Shown here piece after piece: positions 8,357 to 14,212 of a DNA stretch of 14,212 nt. The stretch covers positions 1-14,212 of the forward strand of contig NZ_CAXUSG020000031.1 in the NCBI RefSeq assembly GCF_964253915.1. The letters are read 5' to 3'. Below the pieces are notes generated by a model. The model was not told the origin of the DNA, made no database searches, and saw only the letters and a list, made by a program, of their open reading frames with translations. Position 1 is the first letter of the stretch, and the number at the start of each line of letters is the position of its first letter. Origin of the DNA: Metarhizobium sp964253915. Lineage in GTDB: Bacteria; Pseudomonadota; Alphaproteobacteria; Rhizobiales; Rhizobiaceae. The position numbers and the translations under genes are program-made.

Positions 8357-8358
8357 TA

Positions 8359-8433
8359 ATGGCGAACTACTACCCAGCGAGCTCTACAGCTCGTCCAATA
8401 TTTATAGAGGAAATCAAGCGCGTGGTGCGATAA
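8359..8433 (+). CDS. 24-residue ORF (leader peptide, small protein or severed N-terminus)
   Basis: The ATG follows the HEPN-like gene's stop by 2 nt (TAATAATG) and has an AAGGAGG site at ideal spacing, so ribosomes should initiate here. The ORF encodes MANYYPASSTARPIFIEEIK followed by RVVR, then TAA. It is in the same frame as the large ATPase gene, with only that TAA (8431-8433) and 13 further codons before the ATPase ATG. It could be a small protein, a coupling or leader ORF that delivers ribosomes to the ATPase start, or the original N-terminus of a 1343-residue ATPase cut off by a nonsense change. A perfect 6-bp hairpin (CGAGCT 8378-8383, AGCTCG 8388-8393) lies inside it. Confidence 0.4.
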   Translation: MANYYPASSTARPIFIEEIKRVVR

Positions 8434-8472
8434 AAAGAATCAACTAATAGTATAGCCGAACAAGGGGGCATT

Positions 8473-11400
8473 ATGGCCGACGATGTGCCAGCGCCGCGCG
8501 ACATTCATCTGCTAACTATCGACGCTTTGCTCGCTGATCTCATTGGTGGGCGTGCTGTGGCTCTCGGCGGTGGTGACGAACTCGCAATGTCGTCAGATGA
8601 CGCGCGGGCGGTCCTCGACTGGTATCGGCAAAATCGCGGCAGGTGGCAGGCGAATCTTTCGGCCGGAGATACCGAGGCGATTATAGACTTGATAGGCACG
8701 CCGCCGCCGACTGTTGAAGCAATGGTCGAGGCAGGTGGCACCCACGCCATCAAGGTATTGCGACTTGTAAAAGTCGAGGCGCACCGCTTCGCAGGGTTAC
8801 ACGCCTATGGCCGACCGAGTGCGCCTCCAGCATCTTTCGTCTTCGAACCCGGAAAGCCCGTGACGTTGCTGGAAGGCGTGAACGGTTCGGGCAAAACGTC
8901 GGTCGCGAACGCAATTGTCTGGTGCTTGACTGGCCACCTCATCCGATCGCAGCGGCCACCTGAAGAAGGGCCGCTGGATTTTGCATGCGAAATTGCCCGA
9001 GACGATGGCACGACCACGACGCATCCCATGTCGACGATCACGCCGTTGCCACCCAAATCGGCCGAGCTTCCCGCAGATGGTCAGCCGATCCCCGCAGATA
9101 CCTGGGTCGAACTGACACTCTCGGATTCGAGCGGCACGCTATTGCCGCCGCTTCGTCGCTCACAAGCCCGTAATGCTCGCGGTAAGATCAACGAAACCGC
9201 ACCCGATCTGGATGCTACGGGTATCGACCCCATCGCATGGAGAATCGCCACGACTATGCCGGCGTTGCTGCCGTTCCTTTCGGTCGGTTCAACATCACAG
9301 TTGGGCGAGGCAGTCGCGCGACTGACTGGCCTAGCTGATCTCGTAGATCTTGCGCGGCACGCGGAAAAGATGGCTGGCCGCGTTGCCAAGACCGCGGTGC
9401 CCGAGCTTGAGAAACAGAGAGTAGAGATCGCGGGTCGCTATCAGCAAGCGGTCGGCGACCTTGCCGCGATTCTCATCGAGACACCGAGTATCGCATTTGA
9501 TGGCGACCCGCCGACGGTAGATGCTGAAGGGGCTGAAGAACGAATCGCTGAAATCGCGCAGCATTTTGTCGAACTCAAAGCCAAGGCCCTGAGCGAAGCG
9601 CAGGAGGTGCTCGGCACAGGGTTCGATCCGGAGAATAAGCAGGCCCGTGACGACCTGGAAGCCAGCATTCGCCCGGCAATCGAAGGGCTGAAGGTCATAG
9701 GTGAGTTGCCGTCGATTGCCCGCCTCTCCGCGCTAAAGGTGGATGCTACCGAGGTCGCCAAAGTCGTTACGTTGCTGGCGCAAGTGGAGGCTGAAGCCAC
9801 GACGCTGTCGACGCTGGCTGCGAATCCGGATCGGGCGCGTCGTGCCCAACTCTATGCCAGGGTATCGGCGTGGATGCACGACCATGCCCATGTCGACGAC
9901 GGCACTTGCCCCGTTTGCATCGGACAACTTGACGGCGCGTGCGATCCGGTAACAGGTTCGCCCGTTACCCATCATCTCACCGAGGCAGCACGCGACCGAG
10001 AGGTGATCGCCCGGACGATCGCCGAGTGGTCGGCTTATTGGTGCGGGCGCCTCCTTCAGGAACTCCCGCCGGCGATAAGTGGCGAAGTGCGCAATGACCT
10101 GCCCATGTCTCCTGCCGCGCTGCTTCGAGATGGCTTGGTTGATGATCTTTTCGCAACAGAACCGTTCCGTGGCACCTTAGCGACGCTACGCAGTGATGCA
10201 GTCGCGTTGATCGATGCACGAATCTCCGCACTTCCAGAATTTCCAGAACCAGCCGTCCGATCGCTGCCTGTTGCTTTGCAGGCGGCCTCCGCCCGACTGC
10301 AGCAGATGATCGATCGAGCCGTGCGGGCATTGGCTTTCGCCGAGTGGCGGGGCCAGAACAGAATGGCACTGACAGCCTTTGTGCATACGGTGCGACGCGG
10401 CGACGATGGAGATGCAGACGCAGGTCGGGCGATCGGCAGGCGGCTGACCTCGCTTCTTAGGATTGTGGAAGGTGTTGCCCCGCTGAACTCAGCGAACGAA
10501 CAGGTTCGCCGTATGGAAGTTGCGCGCAAAGACCATGAGGCCAAGAAGGGGCGTATTGCGGCTTGCGCACGCGCGGTCACCGCGCTCAACCTTCTCGTTC
10601 CGCTCGGCGGTTTGGCCCAAACACAGGTCGACACGTTACGCCGCAAACTTCATAATCGGTCAGAGCATTGGCGCCGCGCGATCTATCGCAATGCGACGAC
10701 CTTTGCGCCCGACCTCACCCGCACAGATATGAACGCGCGAGGTGTGCTGGACCTTAAGGTCGGCCGCGAGGGTGTCACCGCGCCGGCACAGCACATCTCT
10801 AACGCTTCAGCCCTACGCGGCGCGCTATTCGGCTTCTTTCTCGCGTTCCGGGAACATGTACTTTCAACGCGCGGCGGACTTTCGTTGCTCATTCTCGATG
10901 ATCCGCAGGAACTGCTCGATCACGACAACCGTCAGAGACTCGCACATGGGCTTGCTGCAGTTGCCGAGGCTGGCGCACAATTGCTCGTCACTACTCATGA
11001 CCGTCGTTTCGCCCGTTCGCTCGTTGCGGAGAATCGCGCGGCTGATCGAGTCCAGCATCTTTCTGTTCATGCGGTCAACAGCGTCCATCCAACTCTGAGC
11101 CTGTCGCCGACCATCGAGGAGGTCGACCGGCGCCGGCAGGCGTTTATCAACAATCTCGATTCAGCGGTCGCGGCACAGGATTATGCAGCAGACCTACGCG
11201 TCTTCATCGAAGCGCGTCTTGGCGATTTGTTCGATGATTTGGCAGAACCAGCCCACGCGACATCGACACAGGCGCTCACGCTCTTCCCTTTGCTTGATCG
11301 ACTGCGCGCGCTGATAACCAGTGGCAGCGGTGAGTTATTCTCCAATCTGGTACTGCGGCGTTTCATCGACGATCCTGGGCTGGTTGACGGGGCAGCACCT

Positions 11401-12390
11401 CGGCGCATCCTCAACAAGGCCCATCACAACGAACGGGCATCCATCACATATGTCGATGTCAAAGACGTCGAACCAGCATTCGTTCGCCTGCGAACCGGGA
11501 TCGAGAAGGTGCATGAGCAGTTCCGCCTGCATCGCTGGCGTGAACCGCTCGCACCGACCAATGCCTCGGAGACCAACGTCGCGTCGCTGCCGATGATGGC
11601 GCGGCCGACATTTTCGGTGCCGATCTGCCCTGACATTGCAGCCTTCTCTCGCTCAGTCTCGGCTGGCGGCTCACAGGACATTGCGACCGAACAACTCAAC
11701 GGCGAATGGTTCGACGGAAAGGCTTTATTTTATGTTCGTGGTGAGACACTGGGCTTCGCAATCCCGTCGGGCACAGTCGCCATTGTGGAGGCAGAACCCT
11801 ATCCCGGTCGTGACAGAAACCTCGTGATTGCGCGGCATCAGGGTAACGTGCTAGCGCGACGGCTACTCAAGGCACCCGGTTCGCTCGGAATCTCACTTGC
11901 TGCGCAAACGCCTGATCCCCGAACTCCGCGTCCGACGATGACCTACGACGAGAGTAAGGTTCGATTATTCCGCATCGTCGGTGCCATTTTCAGCGATATG
12001 GCTCCGCCATCTGGTGGTGGCGAAGCGACCGCGATCGACACCGTACAAGAACTCGGCCAGATCGAGGTCGCTTACCTTGTACGCGAAGACAGTGCTGTGC
12101 CACTCGCACTACCCGGCCAGGTCATTCTAGGCGGTGCCGAGCTGAACCCTCGCGAACTCAACACATGGGAAGGCAAGCTCGTCGCCGTCACGCTTGCCGA
12201 TGGGACCAGCATCTTCAAACGCGTCGGCGCGAGCCTTTCCGGCAGCCTCGCTCACCTTCGTCAGTTCGAGACGATCGGCGGTCTTGGGGCATCGATGGTG
12301 GTGGCCACAGAGGTGTCGGACGGGGCCGCCAGCGTGCCAGCGATGGTCTCCGCTCGCCGGGTTTTGGGAGTGCTCTATGACCAAGCATGA
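8473..12390 (+). CDS. Rad50/SMC-like zinc-hook ATPase with two C-terminal LexA/S24-like domains
   Basis: A 1305-residue cytoplasmic protein. After about 100 residues of unknown fold comes Walker A GVNGSGKTS (135-143). CPVC (479-482) lies almost exactly midway to Walker B LLILDD (805-810), as expected for a folded-back arm with a zinc hook. A degenerate signature-like segment (about 776-786) and the switch TTHD (840-843) complete an ABC/SMC-type ATPase. A helical linker (about 860-1030) contains RRILNKAHHN (977-986). The end resembles two LexA/S24 folds: about 1084-1165, where the Ser and Lys positions are Thr1092 and Arg1129, and about 1197-1303, where Ser1207 and Lys1249 are kept with suitable spacing. 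GGGGG 4 nt before the ATG is its ribosome binding site. Rad50-like ATPases bind DNA ends or act in defence (RloC, Lamassu). The LexA-like tail suggests self-cleavage or binding. ATPase call firm; tail by pattern only. Confidence 0.8.
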   Translation: MADDVPAPRDIHLLTIDALLADLIGGRAVALGGGDELAMSSDDARAVLDWYRQNRGRWQANLSAGDTEAIIDLIGTPPPTVEAMVEAGGTHAIKVLRLVKVEAHRFAGLHAYGRPSAPPASFVFEPGKPVTLLEGVNGSGKTSVANAIVWCLTGHLIRSQRPPEEGPLDFACEIARDDGTTTTHPMSTITPLPPKSAELPADGQPIPADTWVELTLSDSSGTLLPPLRRSQARNARGKINETAPDLDATGIDPIAWRIATTMPALLPFLSVGSTSQLGEAVARLTGLADLVDLARHAEKMAGRVAKTAVPELEKQRVEIAGRYQQAVGDLAAILIETPSIAFDGDPPTVDAEGAEERIAEIAQHFVELKAKALSEAQEVLGTGFDPENKQARDDLEASIRPAIEGLKVIGELPSIARLSALKVDATEVAKVVTLLAQVEAEATTLSTLAANPDRARRAQLYARVSAWMHDHAHVDDGTCPVCIGQLDGACDPVTGSPVTHHLTEAARDREVIARTIAEWSAYWCGRLLQELPPAISGEVRNDLPMSPAALLRDGLVDDLFATEPFRGTLATLRSDAVALIDARISALPEFPEPAVRSLPVALQAASARLQQMIDRAVRALAFAEWRGQNRMALTAFVHTVRRGDDGDADAGRAIGRRLTSLLRIVEGVAPLNSANEQVRRMEVARKDHEAKKGRIAACARAVTALNLLVPLGGLAQTQVDTLRRKLHNRSEHWRRAIYRNATTFAPDLTRTDMNARGVLDLKVGREGVTAPAQHISNASALRGALFGFFLAFREHVLSTRGGLSLLILDDPQELLDHDNRQRLAHGLAAVAEAGAQLLVTTHDRRFARSLVAENRAADRVQHLSVHAVNSVHPTLSLSPTIEEVDRRRQAFINNLDSAVAAQDYAADLRVFIEARLGDLFDDLAEPAHATSTQALTLFPLLDRLRALITSGSGELFSNLVLRRFIDDPGLVDGAAPRRILNKAHHNERASITYVDVKDVEPAFVRLRTGIEKVHEQFRLHRWREPLAPTNASETNVASLPMMARPTFSVPICPDIAAFSRSVSAGGSQDIATEQLNGEWFDGKALFYVRGETLGFAIPSGTVAIVEAEPYPGRDRNLVIARHQGNVLARRLLKAPGSLGISLAAQTPDPRTPRPTMTYDESKVRLFRIVGAIFSDMAPPSGGGEATAIDTVQELGQIEVAYLVREDSAVPLALPGQVILGGAELNPRELNTWEGKLVAVTLADGTSIFKRVGASLSGSLAHLRQFETIGGLGASMVVATEVSDGAASVPAMVSARRVLGVLYDQA

Positions 12391-12646
12391 AGTACTGACA
12401 CCTTCTAGGTTTGCCCAACGATCTGTTCGCAATCACCACCCAAAGTGTCAGCTTAGGACAGAGTGAGATACGAACAGACCTTCCACTTTCGGCCTCATAT
12501 CGGGCACGCGTTTCGCGTGGAGCGCCTCGTTTCTTCCAGCGCGAGGTCGATTAGATGCTGGAACGAAATTGTTTTCCGCCAATGCGGGAGTTATCTAGCT
12601 GAATTTACAAGTCTCCATGCAGTCAGGCCCCCGCAACCAAATCTAT
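12391..12646. other. Intergenic stretch with three dyads, no clear gene
   Basis: Between the ATPase stop and the terminator no gene is supported. A GTG-started 70-codon frame at 12463 has no convincing ribosome binding site or recognisable sequence. Perfect inverted repeats are CTGACAC (12395-12401) with GTGTCAG (12445-12451), CACGCG (12505-12510) with CGCGTG (12514-12519; a TTT loop), and TTCCAGC (12534-12540) with GCTGGAA (12557-12563). They may belong to a structured 3' untranslated region or a small RNA ending at the terminator that follows. Confidence 0.35.
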
Positions 12647-12689
12647 ACACAAAACCCCCGCTACACCTCATGTAACGGGGGTTTTGTGT
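12647..12689. terminator. Bidirectional intrinsic terminator between convergent genes
   Basis: ACACAAAACCCCCG (12647-12660) and CGGGGGTTTTGTGT (12676-12689) form a perfect 14-bp stem. The loop can extend it by TACA/TGTA (12662-12665 with 12671-12674), leaving CCTCA at the tip. In both directions a G-run is followed by TTTTGTGT, so it can stop the ATPase transcript and the oppositely directed ADYC transcript. The ADYC stop codon lies in the loop. Confidence 0.8.
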
Positions 12690-13542
12690 TTCTGGGCCTG
12701 GGATACGCGGGATTTTCGAGACGCCGGGTTGCCTCTCGATATGTCCACCTCTCTTTCAGGGGGCCTGAGCGGTTGAACAGTCGCGCGCCGGCGGCACGCG
12801 CGCTCGTTTCAGTGCAGATCGGGCCGAGCTTGCCAACCAGACGCGGGCAGGTTGCGGCCAACCGCTCAAGCGATGTGTTCTCCTTGACCCGGACATGGGC
12901 GACGCAAATTGCTCCCTCCGGGCCCCAGGCCGCTTCGAAACTCTGCTCGGGGGAAAGCGCCGGGATCTGGGTCTCGTGGATGTCGTAGAGGTCGATATTC
13001 ATTCCGTTACGCGTGGTCGCCTCCCCCAAGCCGCAATAGTCGGCTCGAACCATGCGGATGCAGGCATTGTACAGTTCCGTCATTGGCCGGCCGTCCGGCT
13101 GGGCGAGCCAGGGTGCATAACCGAAGCGCGCGCATTTGCCTTGTGCGCCGGCCGTGCAGACGATCTCGAACGCGCCGGGTTCCGCCGCGAGCAGCATGCC
13201 CGCGGGGTCAGTGCGGCCGGCGATGGGGAAGCCCTCGCGCGTGCCGTCCGGCGCAACCTGGCAGAACGGCTCGCCTGTCGCATCGTCGCGGAAGTCGTGA
13301 AGCAGCCTGCGGCCGGTCGGATCGGTCGGGTCAGGCCGAATGCCGGCGACGCGCACGCGGATGCGCTGCTCGCCCGCGGCATAGACCAGCACCATGCCCG
13401 TCAACGCCTCGCGTTCGCGGATGGAACCATCGGCCAGCGTCACCCGGAACGCGCCCTCGTGCGCTTCGATCGCGGTGACCTGGCGTCCTTGCGCGAGGGC
13501 CGCACCGGCAAGCAGCATGATGGCGAGGATGAGCAGGCGCAT
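12661..13542 (-). CDS. Exported ADYC-domain protein
   Basis: A 293-residue protein with a signal peptide (1-17, MRLLILAIMLLAGAALA). The ATG at 13542 is chosen because it begins this signal and has GAGG (13548-13551) 5 nt upstream; an upstream in-frame TTG at 13656 would bury the signal. The core matches the ADYC domain: FGYAPWL (140-146), then YNACIRMVRADYCG (158-171), then NGMNIDLYD (179-187) and W-x-P-x-GAIC (206-213). Eight cysteines (94, 129, 137, 161, 170, 213, 232, 243) suggest disulfides outside the cytoplasm. The biochemical role of ADYC domains is not known to me. It lies 110 bp downstream of the repeat protein gene on the same strand and probably shares its transcript; it ends in the shared terminator. 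Its tail (about 250-293) is basic and Arg/Pro-rich. Confidence 0.82.
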   Translation of the reverse strand: MRLLILAIMLLAGAALAQGRQVTAIEAHEGAFRVTLADGSIREREALTGMVLVYAAGEQRIRVRVAGIRPDPTDPTGRRLLHDFRDDATGEPFCQVAPDGTREGFPIAGRTDPAGMLLAAEPGAFEIVCTAGAQGKCARFGYAPWLAQPDGRPMTELYNACIRMVRADYCGLGEATTRNGMNIDLYDIHETQIPALSPEQSFEAAWGPEGAICVAHVRVKENTSLERLAATCPRLVGKLGPICTETSARAAGARLFNRSGPLKERWTYREATRRLENPAYPRPRNTKPPLHEV

Positions 13543-13652
13543 GGGGACCTCGACGATTTGCCGGATGTTCTGGCTAATGCTGGCCACGATGAAAACGCCT
13601 TTGCTCCTCGCGATGACGGGAAGGAGACAGAAAGCGCTGAAGGCGGAAGGCC

Positions 13653-13892
13653 TCAATCGGCCAGTTCCACCTCGATCAGCGAGAGCGTCTCGGCTTCGAC
13701 GGTGCCGCGGACGGAAGTACCCTGCCAGGAGCGGCCGTTGAGAGCCAGGCCGTTCTTCATGAAACCATTGAGGACGAGGCCGTTGATGGAGATGCCGTTG
13801 GGTTGGGTGCGCAACCGCACTGCTTCGGCAGGCGTGGTGAAGATGCCGGCAATGATGGCGGCGATGGCAATGGCGACAAAAGATTTATTCAC
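13653..13892 (-). CDS. Small exported protein with period-5 x-N-G-x-x repeats
   Basis: A 79-residue protein starting at GTG 13892. A GGAGA site (13899-13903) lies 6 nt before it, and the signal peptide (about 1-24, ending PAEA) begins there. The mature part has N-G at residues 32, 37, 42, 47 and 52, then Q-G at 57 and R-G at 62: seven units of exactly five residues, mostly with Ile/Leu/Val/Phe between. This recalls pentapeptide-repeat right-handed helices but with Gly after the central Asn. Similar LNG repeats precede the ADYC domain in some longer proteins, as I recall. Here the ADYC protein is encoded directly downstream, so the two may be a split version of one architecture and act together outside the cytoplasm. 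The repeat pattern is seen; the partnership is inferred. Confidence 0.72.
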   Translation of the reverse strand: MNKSFVAIAIAAIIAGIFTTPAEAVRLRTQPNGISINGLVLNGFMKNGLALNGRSWQGTSVRGTVEAETLSLIEVELAD

Positions 13893-14054
13893 TGCAGGTC
13901 TCCAATATTCGGATTGGGTGGGGTTATTCTGCTGACCCAAATAGATATGGTCCGTGATTGCCCGATTTGGAACTATCGTTTAACTATTGTTCCATAGCCC
14001 CAGCCTTGGGTGTTTCGTGCGAAAAGAGTGTCAACCATAGGCAGGAGGCACAGT
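13893..14054. promoter_or_regulatory. Divergent control region with dyads and a direct repeat
   Basis: It lies between the repeat-protein gene (-) and the LysR-type gene (+), the usual place for autoregulation by a LysR protein. Perfect inverted repeats are TTGGGT (13914-13919) with ACCCAA (13935-13940) and TGGAAC (13968-13973) with GTTCCA (13989-13994), both with arms 21 bp apart. AACTATCGTT (13971-13980) is repeated as AACTATTGTT (13982-13991), 11 bp apart. CTAT-N6-ATAG (13984-13997) is also present. Which are operators cannot be told from sequence alone. Confidence 0.45.
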
Positions 14055-14212
14055 ATGGAACTTGATCAGGCTCGTTATTTCATTGCCACAGCCGAGCATC
14101 TCAACTTCACGCGCGCGGCGGAGGCTTGCAATATCTCTCAGCCCTCGCTCACCGTCGCGATCAAGAAGCTCGAAGACGAATTCGACGGGGCACTGTTTCA
14201 TCGCGAAGGGAA
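14055..14212 (+). CDS. LysR-type transcriptional regulator, 5' part only
   Basis: 52 complete codons are inside the window; the gene runs off the right edge. The ATG has AGGAGG (14043-14048) 6 nt upstream. The encoded start (MELDQARYFIATAEHLNFTR, then AAEACNISQPSLTVAIKKLE) is the classic LysR-family winged helix-turn-helix: the recognition region is AAEACNISQPSLTVAIKKLE, followed by LF at 47-48. The effector domain is not visible, so ligand and target cannot be named. The divergent arrangement suggests that it controls the repeat-protein/ADYC operon, itself, or both. Confidence 0.9.
   Translation, partial: MELDQARYFIATAEHLNFTRAAEACNISQPSLTVAIKKLEDEFDGALFHREG

Noticed and set aside
12615..12645. 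Possible tRNA or tmRNA 3' end (CCCCCGCAACCA) as an island attachment site
   Set aside because: No T-loop consensus or cloverleaf upstream and no integrase or direct-repeat partner in the window.
12463..12675. Possible 70-residue gene starting with GTG after the ATPase
   Set aside because: Poor ribosome site, runs into the terminator stem, no recognisable sequence; the dyads there argue for non-coding DNA.
12895..13935. Long open frame (346 codons) on the + strand opposite the ADYC and repeat-protein genes
   Set aside because: It is antisense to two genes that have signal peptides, ribosome sites and a recognised domain. Its own product is Arg/Ala/Asp-rich without any recognisable motif.

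Overview
The window reads as an accessory (defence-type) segment of an alphaproteobacterial chromosome. The G+C content is clearly above 50%, Shine-Dalgarno sites are strong, and the flanking genes (an ADYC-domain exported protein and a LysR regulator) would fit a sphingomonad or a relative. That placement comes from codon and family impressions, not from a marker gene. No tRNA, rRNA, CRISPR array, transposase or integrase was found.

Left part (278-7479, + strand): a three-gene operon. It starts with a giant DUF4011/superfamily-1 helicase carrying a Vsr/MTES_1575-type nuclease domain and a DUF3320 tail, the architecture of the anti-phage protein Hhe. Its stop codon overlaps (ATGA) the start of a small exported protein with eight cysteines. 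That gene is followed 57 bp later by an exported trypsin-like serine protease with two C-terminal PAN/apple-like domains. A cytoplasmic nucleic-acid enzyme co-transcribed with two exported, disulfide-rich proteins is unexpected.

Middle part (7679-12390, + strand): a second module, and the best candidate for an undescribed system. A 225-residue protein carries an R-N-x-x-A-H motif of the HEPN ribonuclease type. Next come a 24-codon ORF with a near-consensus ribosome binding site and then a 1305-residue Rad50/SMC-like ATPase. In the ATPase a CPVC zinc-hook motif lies almost midway between Walker A and Walker B. Its C-terminus carries what look like two tandem LexA/S24-peptidase folds, the first with the Ser/Lys dyad substituted and the second with it retained. 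A DNA-sensing ATPase, a possible self-cleaving switch and a possible RNase on one transcript would suit an abortive-infection device, reminiscent of RloC split into parts. This is inference.

Right part (12391-14212): a 270-bp intergenic stretch with several dyads ends in a strong bidirectional terminator shared with a convergent gene. On the - strand, a small exported protein of period-5 x-N-G-x-x repeats precedes an exported ADYC-domain protein. A divergent LysR-type regulator runs off the right edge, and the region between it and the repeat protein contains several dyads and a direct repeat that could be operators.
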